A stretch of DNA of 64,000 bases. Source: Sphingomonas liriopis (lineage in GTDB: Bacteria; Pseudomonadota; Alphaproteobacteria; Sphingomonadales; Sphingomonadaceae). Positions 1 through 11,217 of the stretch are shown piece by piece. The DNA lies in the NCBI RefSeq assembly GCF_024211255.1, contig NZ_JAMLDY010000010.1:62001-126000 (forward strand). The letters run 5' to 3'. The stretch's first letter is position 1; each line of letters begins with the position of its first letter. Both the position numbers and the translations under genes were made by a program. The notes beneath the pieces are model-generated. The model saw only the letters and a program-made list of their open reading frames with translations. It had not been told where the DNA came from and made no database searches.

Positions 1-2
1 CG

Positions 3-566
3 GGCGGCGAACGGTCGCGGCTGCTGCTGGCGCGGGAATTCGCGCGCGAATCGAACCTGCTCGTGCTCGACGAGCCGACCAACGACCTCGACCTCGAAAC
101 GCTCGACCTGCTGCAGGAGGTGATCGCCGATTACGGCGGCACGGTGCTGATCGTCAGCCACGATCGCGACTTCCTCGACCGGACGGTGACCGTGACTTTG
201 GGGCTCGACGGGTCGGGGACGGTCGACGTCGTCGCCGGCGGCTACGAGGATTGGGAACGGCAGCGCAAGCCGGTGGCGGGCGCGAAGAAGGCGGCGGCCA
301 AGGCGGCGCCCCCTCCCCCGGCGCAGGCGCGGACGAAGCTCACCTACAAGGACCAGCGCGACTACGACCAGCTGCCGGCGCGGATCGAGGCGATCGATAA
401 GGCGATCGCGCGCGACGAGGCGTTGCTGGCGGACCCGGCGCTGTACGTGCGTGATCCCAAGCGGTTCGCGGCGCTGACCGCCGCGATCGACGCGGCGCGG
501 GCGGAGAAGGACGCGGCGGAGATGCGCTGGCTGGAGCTGGCGGAGCAGGTCGAGGGGTTGGGATAA
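3..566 (+). CDS. uup: ABC-F family ATPase, Uup-like (C-terminal part, 5' truncated by window edge)
   Basis: Only the end of the gene is present; the reading frame is open to the left edge. The first visible residues are GGERSRLLLARE, the ABC signature loop, followed by the Walker B run LLVLDEPTNDLD and the H-loop LIVSHDRDFLD. There are no membrane segments, which fits soluble ABC-F proteins acting on ribosomes or DNA intermediates rather than transporters. After the ATPase domain come an Ala/Pro linker and a charged helical tail (about the last 75 residues) resembling the Uup C-terminal coiled coil. That tail is why Uup is favoured over EttA or other ABC-F members. The gene faces a leftward operon, with a palindromic repeat in between. 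Confidence 0.85.
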   Translation, partial: GGERSRLLLAREFARESNLLVLDEPTNDLDLETLDLLQEVIADYGGTVLIVSHDRDFLDRTVTVTLGLDGSGTVDVVAGGYEDWERQRKPVAGAKKAAAKAAPPPPAQARTKLTYKDQRDYDQLPARIEAIDKAIARDEALLADPALYVRDPKRFAALTAAIDAARAEKDAAEMRWLELAEQVEGLG

Positions 567-599
567 AGGCTTTCCTCCTCCCCCGGCATCCCCCCTCTT

Positions 600-702
600 G
601 TCATCCCGGCGAACGCCGGGACCCATGGATGCGCGTGGCTGATGGCCGGATACTGACGCAGGTTTCATCCCCTCCATGGGTCCCGGCATTCGCCGGGATG
701 AC
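600..702. repeat. Paired inverted repeat, family C (copy 1)
   Basis: TCATCCCGGCGAACGCCGGG near 601 is mirrored by CCCGGCATTCGCCGGGATGA ending near 701, about 40 bases apart. Each arm also contains its own small palindrome around the CGCCGGG core. It lies between the converging uup and DUF815 genes. The pair could fold as a long hairpin and help end transcription from both sides, which is inference. A second copy of this family is at 50160-50255. Confidence 0.8.
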
Positions 703-743
703 TGAAGGAGTTTGAGGACGAAGGGGGGTGTGAGGGCGACAGG

Positions 744-1550
744 TCAGCCCAGACTCCTCCCCGCCCTTCCGGCCAGCTCGGTCACATACTGCCACGCCAC
801 GCGCCCCGAACGGCTGCCGCGCCGCGTCGCCCAGTTGATCGCCTCCGCCGCATCGAACGGCAGGTCGAACCGCGCCGCATACCCCGCGACGATCGCGCAA
901 TAGCCGTCCTGGTCGAGCGCGTGGAAACCGAGGCTCAAGCCGAAGCGATCCGCCAGCGCCAGCTGGTCGTCGATACTGTCGCGCGGGTTGATCGCGCTGC
1001 TCTGCTCCTCGATGTCGCGCGGCACCAGGTGGCGGCGGTTGGCGGTCACCAGCAACCGGACGTTGCCCGGCCGAGCCTCCGCACCGCCTTCGAGCAGCGA
1101 ACGCAGGATTCGCGCCTCCGCGGGCGCGTCGAAGCCGAGGTCGTCGAGGAACAGCGCGAACGCGCGCGGCACCGGCGCCAGCGCCGCGAACAGCCGCGGC
1201 AGCGCGTCGAGCGCGGTCACCTCGACCAGCGCCACATCCCCGCCCTCCCCCTGCACCGCGCCGATCGCCGCCTTGACCAGCGCCGACTTGCCGGTGCCGC
1301 GCGCGCCCCACAACAGCACGTCCTGCGCCGCCGAGCCGGCGGCGAGCCGGCGAAGGTTCTCGCCCAATGCCGCCTTCTGCTTGTCGACGCGGATCAGCAG
1401 GTCGAGCGGCAGCGGTGCGAAGGCGCGCGCAGCGATCAGAGCGCCGTCGCGCCAGACATAGGCGGGGTGCGCGGTCGCATCGTCGCTCGCCGGCGGCGGC
1501 GGGGCGAGGCGATCGAGCGCCGCGGCGATACGCTCCAGAGGGTCGGTCAT
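744..1550 (-). CDS. DUF815-type AAA+ ATPase
   Basis: This 268-residue protein has a Walker A motif (WGARGTGKSALVKA) and a following FLDDLGF Walker B-like segment. Family features match the DUF815 ATPases, including 'LLVTANRRHLVPRD' and the downstream 'LADRFGLSLGF'. Its substrate is unknown. The start was set at MTDPLERI (1550) because residues further upstream are arginine-rich shadow coding of prsT; M at 1562 is an alternative. It is 40 bases downstream of prsT on the same strand and is probably co-transcribed with the PEP-CTERM regulatory genes. Whether it works with them is not evident, since DUF815 proteins occur in many contexts. Confidence 0.85.
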   Translation of the reverse strand: MTDPLERIAAALDRLAPPPPASDDATAHPAYVWRDGALIAARAFAPLPLDLLIRVDKQKAALGENLRRLAAGSAAQDVLLWGARGTGKSALVKAAIGAVQGEGGDVALVEVTALDALPRLFAALAPVPRAFALFLDDLGFDAPAEARILRSLLEGGAEARPGNVRLLVTANRRHLVPRDIEEQSSAINPRDSIDDQLALADRFGLSLGFHALDQDGYCAIVAGYAARFDLPFDAAEAINWATRRGSRSGRVAWQYVTELAGRAGRSLG

Positions 1551-1590
1551 GCCGCGCGTCATGACCGGCCGACGCCCGCGGCGCAAGCGA

Positions 1591-3574
1591 TCAGCGCGCG
1601 ATCTGGCGCGCGTGCGCGGCGATGAGCGGGTCGCCGGGAGCGAGCGCCACCGCCTTGGCAGCGAGCTGGCGCGCGCCACCGAGATCGCCATCGGCGGCGA
1701 GCGCGATCGCATAGGCATCGCACACGCCCGCGTTCATCGGCGACAGCGCATAAGCGGCGCGGGCGTAGCGACGCGCGACCGCACCGTCGTCGCTCGCCGC
1801 ATAGGCGCGGGCGAGGTCGGCGAGCAGCGCGGCGTCGCGGTTGCCGGCGATGCGGCGCACGCCCTCCAGCGTCTCGATTCCGGCATCGGCGTCGCCGCTG
1901 GTCACCTGCCAATGGCCGAGGATACGGCGACCGGCCAGGCTCTGCGGGTTCTGCTGGAGGTAGAGCGACAGCGCGGCCGCCGCCTCGCGCGGGCGGTTTG
2001 CGCGGCCCCAGGCATCGACCAGCCGCAGCATCGTCGGTTCGTCGAAGGCCAGGCTGGCGGCGCGCGCATAGACCGGCGCCGCGTCGGCGAACTGCCCCGC
2101 CGCGGCGAGCGCATCGCCGAGCACCAGCTGCGCCGCGGGCGCGCCGGGGCTGGCGGCGGCGAGGCCCCGCGCGCGGGCGACGGCGCCGGCGGTATCGCCC
2201 GCGGTCAACTGCGCGCGGATCAACGCGAGCAGCGCGTTGGGATCGCCGGGATCGTCCCCCGCATCGGCCTGCAAGGTCGCGACGCTGTCGTCGCTGGCGA
2301 AGGCCGTTGCGCCGCCGCGCGCGCCACCGGCGGCGCGGTCGAGCAACTGCGCGGCACCCGCGCGGTCACCGGTCGCCTCGGCAGCGCGGGCCGCGAGCGT
2401 CAGCGTATAGGCGTCGGCATCGGCACGCATTGCGAGCGCGCGCAGCTGGTCGAGCGCGCCCTGCGCATCGCCCGAGCGCAACAGCACGGCGGCGAGCAGG
2501 CGGCGCAGCGTGACGTTCATCGGCTGCGCGGCCGCCAGCTGGCGCCAGCGGTCGATCGCGCGTTCGTACTGGCCGCGGCCGTCATCGAGCGCACCGCCGA
2601 GCAGCATCGCGCCGGGCAGGCCGGCGATGCCGGGACCGGCGCGCTGGAGCAGGTCGCGCGCGAGGTCGGGCTTGCCCGCACGCGCGGCGAGCACCGCCTG
2701 CAGGTACAGCGCCTGCGGGCTGCCCGGTCTCGCCGCCAGCGCCTTGCGCGTCGCGGCGAGCATCGCGGCATTGCGGCCCATGTCGCCGAGCGTCGCGGCC
2801 TGTTCGATCAGCGCGGGGTGGTAATAGGCATCGCGCTGCAACGCCGCGGCGAACCACGGCAGCGCGGCGACGAGGCCGTAGCGGGTGCGGACGATCTCCG
2901 CCTGCAAGGTCAGCGGCACGGGATCGCCGGGCGCGAGGCGCGCGGCGCGCGCGGCGGCATCGGTGGCGCCGCCGATCTCTCCCGCGGTCAGGCGGACGCG
3001 ACCTAGGTCGCTCCACGCCCCCGCATCGCGCGGATGCGCGGCGATCCAGCCGTCGAGCAACTGCGTCGCCGTACCGCCATCGCCCTGCAACGCGATGCCC
3101 CGGGCGCGGGCGCGCAACGCCTCGCCGTCGTCGGCGGGCGCGGTGGCGGCGAGGTCGATCGCGCCCTGCAGGTCGCCCTGCAACAGCCGCGCCTGCGCGC
3201 GCAGTCCGGCGAGCGCGGCGGGCGGCAGGCGCAGCGCGCGCGCGCGGCTCAACGCCCCTTCCGCGGCGGTGCCGTCGCCCAGCCGGACATAGCTGCGCGC
3301 GAGCAGCAGCATCGCTTCCTGCGAGCCCGGCGCGGCGCCCAATGCGGCGAGCGCGTGGGTGCGGGCCGCGCTGTAATTGCCGATGCGATAGGCGGTGCGC
3401 GCGTCGGCGAGTGCCTTGACCGGATCGACGCGCGGTGCGGGACGCAGCGCATAGGCTGCGAGCGCGAGGCCGACGACGGCGAGCACGCCGAGCGCGATGC
3501 GATGCGTCCGGGTCAGCCGCACGCGCAGCCGCGGCCAGCGACGGCGACGCCGGCGCAGCATCGGATAGGGCGAA

Positions 3575-3582
<8 letters not shown>
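1591..3582 (-). CDS. prsT: TPR-repeat protein of the PEP-CTERM system (PrsT-like)
   Basis: The 663-residue product has an Arg-rich N-terminus and one hydrophobic segment (about residues 25-45, [15 protein letters not shown]). The rest is almost entirely alanine-rich tetratricopeptide repeats. Position directly after prsR matches the PrsT family (XrtA/PEP-CTERM system TPR protein). Those proteins are often longer and carry a lipoprotein signal; here an uncleaved membrane anchor seems to replace it. The ATG at 3582 was chosen because it overlaps the prsR stop by eight bases (ATGGCTGA), indicating translational coupling. It probably scaffolds envelope or exopolysaccharide assembly in the periplasm; that role is inference from family context. 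Confidence 0.78.
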
Positions 3583-4926
<1,344 letters not shown>

Positions 4927-4930
<4 letters not shown>

Positions 4931-6960
4931 GCCGCCCGCTCCACCGCATCGGCGCGCGGCAGCAGGACGCGGAAGCGCGTGCCCTCGCCCTGACGGCTCG
5001 TCACCTCCAGCGCGCCGCCCATCGCGGTGGCGAGCTCGCGCGCCTCATAGGCGCCGAGGCCGAAGCCGTCCGCCTTCGACGAGGCGAAGGGGCGGAACAG
5101 CTGGTCGCGGACGAAGGCGGCGCTCATCCCGCAGCCGTGGTCGATCACGTCGATGTGGATGCGCCCGTCCGCGGCGCCGACGACCAGCTCGATCGGCGCA
5201 TCGGCGGGCGACGCCTCGACCGCATTCTGGAGCAGATGGCCGAGCAATTGTTCGAGCCGCCCCGGCTGCGCGCGCGCGACGCCCTCGCCGGTCACGCGGA
5301 CCTCGTGCTGCGCACGGCGCGACGCGGCGAGGCGCAGCGCCAGCGCGGCGACGTCGACCGTCTGCACCGCCTCGGGAACGGTGCGGTGATGCTGCGACAG
5401 GCGGGCGAGCAGCGCATTCATGCGGGCAGCGGAGTCCTTCAGGGTTTCGACCATATCGGCGCGGAACGCGGGGTTGTCGGCGTGGCGTTCGGCGTTGCGC
5501 GCCACCAGCGTAAGGCCGCTGACCAGATTCTTGACGTCGTGGATGATGAACGCGAAGCGGCGGTTGAACTCATCGAACCGCGCCGCATCGGCGAGTGCGG
5601 CGTGCGCGCGATCCTCGGCGAGGTAGCTCGCCGCCTGTCGACCGGCGACGCGGAGCAGGTCGAGGTCCTCCCAGTCGAGCGCGCGGTCGATCGGCGGGCG
5701 GGCGAGCAGGATCGCGCCGATCAGGCTGGCGCCGTGGATCAGCGGCACCAGCGCCCAGGCGTCGGATCGGTCGCACATCCAGCGCGGGATCGTCGCGGCC
5801 TCGTCCGCCGGCGCCTCGCCGCGGCGGACCTGGTCGAGCTCGACGATGCGGGTGCTCGCGGCAAGATGCGCGACGAGGTCGGCGCCCGCGGTGCCGGCGT
5901 CGGACCAATACCAAGCGGTGCCGGGACCCAGGCCATCGCCCTCGGGCACGAGCAACAGCCCGGCGGGCGATCCGGTCAGGTCGGCGATCGCGCGGACGAT
6001 GCGGCGGTCGAGCGGGTCGACCCCTTCGCCCCCCAAATCGACCGGCGTGCCCAGCGTCGCGGTGAAGCGCTGCCATTCGGCGCGATAATCGTAGCGGTGG
6101 CGGAAGAAATGCTTGGCGACCTTCACCTTCGCCCAAGCGCGCAACCACGGCGTCGACATCAGGGTCATCAGGGCGGTGGTCGCGCCAAGTACGATCGCGG
6201 TCTGGACGATGCGCGCGGTGTCGCCGGCGTAGCGCGCCGCGACCTGGGTCAGCAGGATGGTGAAACCCGCGTAGACGACGACCGCAGCGACCGAGAACAG
6301 CCGGAGCGCGATGCCGTGCGACACCGCCAGCCCGCGCTCGCCGCGCCGCACCGCGAGCGCGAGCAGCACCGCCGCCCCGGTCATCGCGAAGCCGCGCACC
6401 GCGAGGATGCCGAGCGGGCGTCCGCCGAGGCTCCAGCGCAGCGCAGCGGCGAACAGGTCGCCGCCCCACATGATCGCGATCGCCCCGGCGAGCAGAACGA
6501 TCCGCCCCTGCGCCCGCGGTGCGACGGCCAGGTGATGGATCAGCACCAGCCCGGCGACCGCCGCCAGCATCCGCGCGATCAGCCGCACGTTGCCGACGAC
6601 CTGCTGCGCCTCGGGGCCGAGCGGCAGGGTTTCGGTCAGCGCCAGCACGGTCGCGAAGACGGTGATCGTCGCCGCCGCGGCATAGACCGCATAGAGCGGC
6701 GCGCTGCCGGTACGGCCGCGGCGCACCACCGCCAGCATCACGCCGAGCCACAGGAGATTGCGCAGCGATTCGGCGACGCGCGGCACGATGTCGTCGGCGC
6801 CGATCCCCGCTACCGCCAAGGCCCATAACGCGGTGACGATCAGCGCCGCGGCGAGCGGCAGCCGCACCGCCTCGTGCCGCGAGCGCTGCAGCCAGCCGAG
6901 CGCGAGCGCGCCGAAGCCCAGCGCGGCAAGCGCATGGCCCCACAGGATCAGCGTCGGCAT
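4927..6960 (-). CDS. prsK: Membrane sensor histidine kinase of the PEP-CTERM system (PrsK)
   Basis: This 677-residue protein starts with about eight hydrophobic segments (residues 1-270), then a GAF-like region (about 315-450). The dimerisation/phospho-acceptor box has H474 in FIIHDVKNLVSGL. The C-terminal ATPase domain has N-box LLQNAVEAS, G1 DHGCGMS and G2 GFGLGAYE. This is the architecture of PrsK (PEP-CTERM system putative histidine kinase). It overlaps prsR by ATGA, so the two are co-translated and form a cognate pair. The input signal is unknown, and the multi-pass N-terminus suggests a membrane or lipid-linked ligand. The product of the preceding gene, only four bases upstream, makes a lipid-linked sugar. 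Confidence 0.92.
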
Positions 6961-6964
6961 GGCC

Positions 6965-8353
6965 TCAGCGCGCGCCCGACGGCCACAGCACGACGCGCAG
7001 CGTCTGGAGCAGGATCAGCAGGTCGAGGAAGGGCGAATAGTTCTTGGCGTAATACAAATCGTATTCGAGCTTGTGGCGCGCATCCTCGATCGACGCGCCA
7101 TAAGGATAGTTGATCTGCGCCCAGCCGGTGATGCCCGGCTTCACCATGTGCCGCTCGGCATAGAACGGCAGATGCTCCTCAAGCTGCTCGACGAACTGCG
7201 GGCGTTCGGGGCGCGGGCCGACGAAGCTCATCTCGCCCTTCAGCACCGACCAGGTCTGCGGCAGTTCGTCGATGCGTACCTTGCGGATGAAGCGGCCGAT
7301 GCGGGTGATGCGCGGATCGTCCTTCTCCGCCCACACCGCCTGCCCCGCGACCTCGGCATCCTGCCGCATCGAGCGCAGCTTCAGGATGTCGAAGCGCTGG
7401 TTGTACAGGCCGACGCGGCGCTGGCGGTAGAAGGCGGGCCCTTGCGATTCGAGCTTGATCGCGACCGCGGTAACGAGGATCACGGGCAGCGTCAGCACCA
7501 ACAGCAACAGGCTGGCGACGACGTCGAACGCGCGCTTGAACACGCTCGACAGCATGCGGCCGGAGGCGAAGCCATCGGAGAAGATCAGCCACGACGGACT
7601 CACCGAATTGAGGTCGATCCGCCCCGTCTCGCGCTCGAGGAAGGTCGAGATTTCGCTGACCGACACGCCGGTGGTGCGCACGCGCAGCAGATCCTTCAGC
7701 GGCAGCGCGTTGCGCCGTTCCTCCAGCGCCAGCACGACCTCGGTCGCATGCGCGTCGACGACGTGCGCGGCGAGGTTGGCGATCCGGTCGCGCGGGATCG
7801 CATCGGCGACGATTCCGTCCGCCTCGCCCATCGCGACGAAGCCGGCGATGACGACGTTGGCGCCGGGCTGGCCGGCGAGATCGCGGATGCGCGCGGCACG
7901 GTGGCCTGCGCCGAGCACGACGATCCGCCGCTTGAACATGTCGCCGCCCAGCATCCGGCCGAGCAGCGCACGCACCAGCACCAGCGAGACCGCCGCGATC
8001 AGCGTCGCGTAAGCAAGGTTCGATCGCCACAGCGCAAGCGGCGGGACGAGGAAGAACAGGATCGACAGGAACGCGACGCCGAGCAGGATCGCCACCACCA
8101 GCCGCGCGGCGGCGAAGCGCAGCGACAGGAACGAGGCGACGCCATAGGCACCCACCGCGATCAGCGCGATCTGCAACGCAAAGGCGAAGGCGAGCAGCTG
8201 CGGCAGCCGGTTGACGATCGGCTCGACGGTCATGCCGATCTGGTGAGCGCGGATCACCCAGCCGAGCTCCGCCGCCGCGATCAGCAGCAGGGCGTCGACC
8301 AGACCGAGCAGCAGCACGGCATGCGGCACGTAATGCTTGAACAGGCGGATCAT
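6965..8353 (-). CDS. Polyprenyl-phosphate sugar-1-phosphate transferase of the PEP-CTERM system (TIGR03013-like)
   Basis: The start at 8353 gives the family-typical opening MIRLFKHY and a 462-residue protein. The N-terminal half has about four membrane helices, then a Rossmann-like nucleotide-binding region (RRIVVLGAGHRAARI). The C-terminal half is a bacterial sugar transferase domain beginning KRAFDVVASLLLL, with the active-site region GEMSFVGPRPERP and the terminal WAQINYPYG segment. It should move a sugar phosphate from a nucleotide sugar to undecaprenyl phosphate, the first step of exopolysaccharide repeat-unit synthesis. It is first in the leftward operon with prsK-prsR-prsT and diverges from the GDP-mannose gene across a 173-base intergenic region holding both promoters. 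Confidence 0.9.
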   Translation of the reverse strand: MIRLFKHYVPHAVLLLGLVDALLLIAAAELGWVIRAHQIGMTVEPIVNRLPQLLAFAFALQIALIAVGAYGVASFLSLRFAAARLVVAILLGVAFLSILFFLVPPLALWRSNLAYATLIAAVSLVLVRALLGRMLGGDMFKRRIVVLGAGHRAARIRDLAGQPGANVVIAGFVAMGEADGIVADAIPRDRIANLAAHVVDAHATEVVLALEERRNALPLKDLLRVRTTGVSVSEISTFLERETGRIDLNSVSPSWLIFSDGFASGRMLSSVFKRAFDVVASLLLLVLTLPVILVTAVAIKLESQGPAFYRQRRVGLYNQRFDILKLRSMRQDAEVAGQAVWAEKDDPRITRIGRFIRKVRIDELPQTWSVLKGEMSFVGPRPERPQFVEQLEEHLPFYAERHMVKPGITGWAQINYPYGASIEDARHKLEYDLYYAKNYSPFLDLLILLQTLRVVLWPSGAR

Positions 8354-8526
8354 TCCCGGCGTCTCCCCGGCGTTTCCTTGACGCCGGCCTGTAAGCTTTT
8401 CCGACAGGCTGATCCGGCAGTTCGCAGAAAAAAGCAAAGAAAGCCTGAACAAGCCCCGCGTCTTGGTCGTTTCGCTGCCGTGTCCTTTGTGCCAGAAGGC
8501 CGCGTCCAAGGAGTATGTCCCCCGTC

Positions 8527-9570
8527 ATGACGATCGTACCTGTGATCCTTTCCGGAGGATCCGGCACCCGCCTGTGGCCGATGTCGCGGCCCGAAATGCC
8601 CAAGCAGCTGCTCGCGCTGACCGCCGAGGAGACGATGCTGCAGCTGACCGCCCAGCGCGCGCATGGCGAGGCGTTCGCCGCGCCGATCGTCGTCGCCAAC
8701 GCCCGCCACGCCGATCATATCGGCGAGCAGCTCGCCGCGGTTGGTACCGCGCCGCAGGCGGTGATCCTGGAACCGGTCGCGCGCAACACCGCGCCGGCGA
8801 TCGCGCTTGCCGCGCTCGCCGCGCAGCCGGAGGACGCGCTGCTGGTGATGCCGTCCGACCACGTCATCGCCGACGTCGCCGCCTTCCACGCCGCGATCGA
8901 GGCGGCGATGCCGCTGGTCGCGGACGGCTGGCTCGTGACGTTCGGCATCGCGCCCGACGCGCCCGAAACCGGCTATGGCTGGATCAGGATCGGCGAGGAA
9001 CTGAGCGCCGGCGTCCACCGCGTCGCGCGCTTCGTCGAAAAGCCGCCGCGCGACAAGGCGGAGGCGATGCTGGCGTCGGGCGACCATGCCTGGAACGGCG
9101 GCATCTTCCTGTTCCGTGCCGATATGTTCCTCGGCGCGCTGGCGGCGCATGCCCCGGCGATGCTGACCGCGACGCAGGATGCGATGCGCGATGCGCGGCG
9201 CGAGGGCACGCGCATCCACCCCGACGCAATCGCCTTCGGCGCGTCGCCGTCCGATTCGATCGACTATGCAGTGATGGAGCGTGCCGAGCGCGTCGCGGTG
9301 GTGCCCGTGGCGATGGGCTGGAGCGACGTCGGCAGCTGGGACGCGCTGCATGCGATCAGCGAGCGCGACACCAGCGGCAACGCGCACCGCGGCGAAGTGC
9401 TGGCGATCGACACGCGCGACTGCCTGATCCGCACCGATGGCATCCGCGTCTCGGTCGTCGGGGTCAGCGACCTGATCGTGGTGGCGAGCGGCAACGACGT
9501 CCTCATCCTGCCGCGCGGGCGCAGCCAGGAGGTCAAGAAGCTGATCGAGGCGATGAAGGACCGCGACTGA
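8527..9570 (+). CDS. manC: Mannose-1-phosphate guanylyltransferase (monofunctional)
   Basis: The 347-residue protein opens with the nucleotidyltransferase signature VILSGGSGTRLWPMSRP and carries FVEKPP and GWSDVGSWDAL further on. It converts mannose-1-phosphate and GTP to GDP-mannose, the donor for mannose and fucose in surface polysaccharides. The phosphomannose isomerase domain found in longer bifunctional versions is absent. An AAGGAG at 8508-8513 sits 13 bases before this ATG and only one base before an in-frame ATG at 8515, so 8527 was preferred; 8515 cannot be excluded. It diverges from the sugar transferase operon, linking it to the same polysaccharide pathway. Confidence 0.9.
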   Translation: MTIVPVILSGGSGTRLWPMSRPEMPKQLLALTAEETMLQLTAQRAHGEAFAAPIVVANARHADHIGEQLAAVGTAPQAVILEPVARNTAPAIALAALAAQPEDALLVMPSDHVIADVAAFHAAIEAAMPLVADGWLVTFGIAPDAPETGYGWIRIGEELSAGVHRVARFVEKPPRDKAEAMLASGDHAWNGGIFLFRADMFLGALAAHAPAMLTATQDAMRDARREGTRIHPDAIAFGASPSDSIDYAVMERAERVAVVPVAMGWSDVGSWDALHAISERDTSGNAHRGEVLAIDTRDCLIRTDGIRVSVVGVSDLIVVASGNDVLILPRGRSQEVKKLIEAMKDRD

Positions 9571-9577
9571 CCGCGGG

Positions 9578-10039
9578 TCAGCCGCCGACCGCCCGCGCGA
9601 ACAGTGCCGCCAGCCCCGCCGCACCGAGCAGCAGCTGGCGGGGCCTGAGCGTCGCGAAATAGGCCGGCGCGTTGCCGGCCAGCGCCGCCCGCCGGTCGAG
9701 CAGCGCCGCCAGCACGTAGCCGATCAGCAAGGGCAACAACGCCGCCGACGGCCGGCCGATGACGAGCGCGAGGCCGGCGAGCGTGAAATAGGCGACGCTC
9801 GCCCCGATCGCTGCCGGCTTCGACGCCGCCGCATAGCCGAAGCCGAACCCGCGCCGCACCCCGGCGATGAAGGCGAGGATCAGCGCACCCCACAGGATGC
9901 CGAGCTGCACCGCCCAGAACGGCCACGGCGGCGGCAGCACCCATGCGGCGATTCCCCCGGCGACCAGCGGCAGCATCGGGCCATAGCCGAGGATCGCACC
10001 ATCGGCGGGAATGTCGGGACGGGTCGCATCGTGGTTCAT
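9578..10039 (-). CDS. DUF3429-type small membrane protein
   Basis: This hydrophobic protein of 153 residues has about four or five predicted membrane helices. The opening ILGYGPMLPLVAGGIAAW and overall size resemble the DUF3429 family, whose function is unknown. The start was placed at MNHDATRP (10039); an ATG at 10078 would add 13 residues. Neither has a strong ribosome binding site. Its end lies eight bases from the end of manC, so the two genes converge with almost no spacer. It is not obviously part of the protease operon further right, from which a repeat pair separates it. Confidence 0.65.
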   Translation of the reverse strand: MNHDATRPDIPADGAILGYGPMLPLVAGGIAAWVLPPPWPFWAVQLGILWGALILAFIAGVRRGFGFGYAAASKPAAIGASVAYFTLAGLALVIGRPSAALLPLLIGYVLAALLDRRAALAGNAPAYFATLRPRQLLLGAAGLAALFARAVGG

Positions 10040-10147
10040 GCCGGCGGCAACGAGCGGAACGGCACCGGGTTGCAGCATGGCGCCGCTCGCCGTGACCGAT
10101 GGCGCGCGGACGTCGCTTATGAGAACTCAACGACTTTAAACCCGCCT

Positions 10148-10214
10148 GTTCGTGCTGAGCCTGTCGAAGCACAGGTGAGTCTCAAGGCCCTTCGACAGGC
10201 TCAGGGCGAACGGA
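10148..10214. repeat. Paired inverted repeat, family B (copy 1)
   Basis: TTCGTGCTGAGCCTGTCGAAG is answered by CTTCGACAGGCTCAGGGCGAA about 20 bases on, so a stem of roughly 20 bases could form. It lies downstream of the metalloprotease gene and upstream of the DUF3429 gene. Other copies are near 23993, 26958, 40222 and 50056. Confidence 0.85.
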
Positions 10215-10236
10215 GCGTGAGGTTACACGCTCCAGG

Positions 10237-11217
10237 TCAATCCAGCGCCTTCAGCACATGGCGGATGTGTGCCTGCGTCGCGTCGGGCGGGATGCGGACG
10301 TCGATGTCGCCGGGCAGTTCGACGACGATGCAATCCGGGCAGGCCTCCTTGCGCTCGCGCCGCGCCGCCGCGGCGGCGGCGAGCGGCGCCGTCGCGGCGA
10401 GCAGCACCGGACGCGGATAGGTGCGTGCGATGAAGTCGTAGTCGCTGACGTCGATGTCGGTGCCGCCCAGGATCGGCTGGTGGTCCTTGGTCAGCGTGCC
10501 GGGGATCTGGTAGCACATGATCGAGCGCGCATCGGGCCGGTCGGTGCCGAGCAGCGATCCCGCCTCCAGCGGGGTGAGCACCTGCGCACGGGTCTGATCC
10601 TCCGACCAGCCCTGGTTCTCGGCGTAGAAGGCGATCGCGGCGGGGACGTCGATCTGCGCGATCAGCTCGGCACGCATATGTTCGTGCGGGCAGCCGATCG
10701 TGTGGCCGGTCTCGTGCCGGACGACGCGGCAGAATTCGGCCTCGCTCGTCGCGGCCGAGAAACCGTCGAGGTTCATCGTCGGCTGCGTCGTATCGTGGAT
10801 CATGCGGATGTCGGTGCCGATATACGACCAATGGCCGTCGCCCGGCTGGGTGGCGATGCGGACGTCGGCGGTGCCGCCCGTCTCGCGGAAGCGGATATTG
10901 GCCTGCGCGACGCCGGGGCGCGGATCGTTCGCCCAGGCGTTCATGTGGCGCAGCACCGTGTCGCGGAACGACCGGCTGGTCTGGTCGAGGAAGCCGACGG
11001 TCAGGTCGACGCCGCGCGGCCCCCAGTATTTCGAGGTCAGCACCGCGATCTGCGCCCGGCTTGGCGGGCCGCCGCCCTCGGTCACGACATGCGGGTCGAG
11101 TCCGGGGTGGTTGTGGGGGTTGATCGCGGTCGCATTCTGCGCGGCGGCGACGAACAGTTCGGGCTTCACCCGCTTGGGCGTGCAGGCAATCGGCGGGGCG
11201 TCGGCGGGTTCGCTCAT
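10237..11217 (-). CDS. Metzincin-like zinc metalloprotease at the end of a DUF2589 operon
   Basis: The 326-residue protein contains HETGHTIGCPH (168-178), the extended HExxHxxGxxH zinc site of metzincins. It is followed by a likely Met-turn SIMCY with M234, the spacing expected for astacin- or matrixin-type peptidases. No signal peptide or propeptide is evident, so it is either cytoplasmic or exported by a non-Sec route. An alanine-rich linker (about 272-287) leads to a small C-terminal segment with two cysteines (CPDC). The start is firm: AAGGAGG lies nine bases upstream and the ATG overlaps the preceding stop (ATGA). It is last in a five-gene operon whose other products are DUF2589 proteins and small unknowns. 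Its substrate is unknown. Confidence 0.85.
   Translation of the reverse strand: MSEPADAPPIACTPKRVKPELFVAAAQNATAINPHNHPGLDPHVVTEGGGPPSRAQIAVLTSKYWGPRGVDLTVGFLDQTSRSFRDTVLRHMNAWANDPRPGVAQANIRFRETGGTADVRIATQPGDGHWSYIGTDIRMIHDTTQPTMNLDGFSAATSEAEFCRVVRHETGHTIGCPHEHMRAELIAQIDVPAAIAFYAENQGWSEDQTRAQVLTPLEAGSLLGTDRPDARSIMCYQIPGTLTKDHQPILGGTDIDVSDYDFIARTYPRPVLLAATAPLAAAAAARRERKEACPDCIVVELPGDIDVRIPPDATQAHIRHVLKALD

Noticed and set aside
1549..3006. Long open frame on the plus strand opposite prsT (similar long frames lie opposite prsR-prsK, the S9 peptidase, proS and the ispH-thrB region)
   Set aside because: At this GC content third-position bias makes long antisense frames. They are Arg/Ala-rich, resemble no family, and the opposite strand encodes clear proteins.
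8478..8495. TGGCACAAAGGACAC on the minus strand upstream of the sugar transferase as a sigma-54 site for PrsR
   Set aside because: The GC dinucleotide does not fall ten bases after GG, so the essential -12 element is missing.
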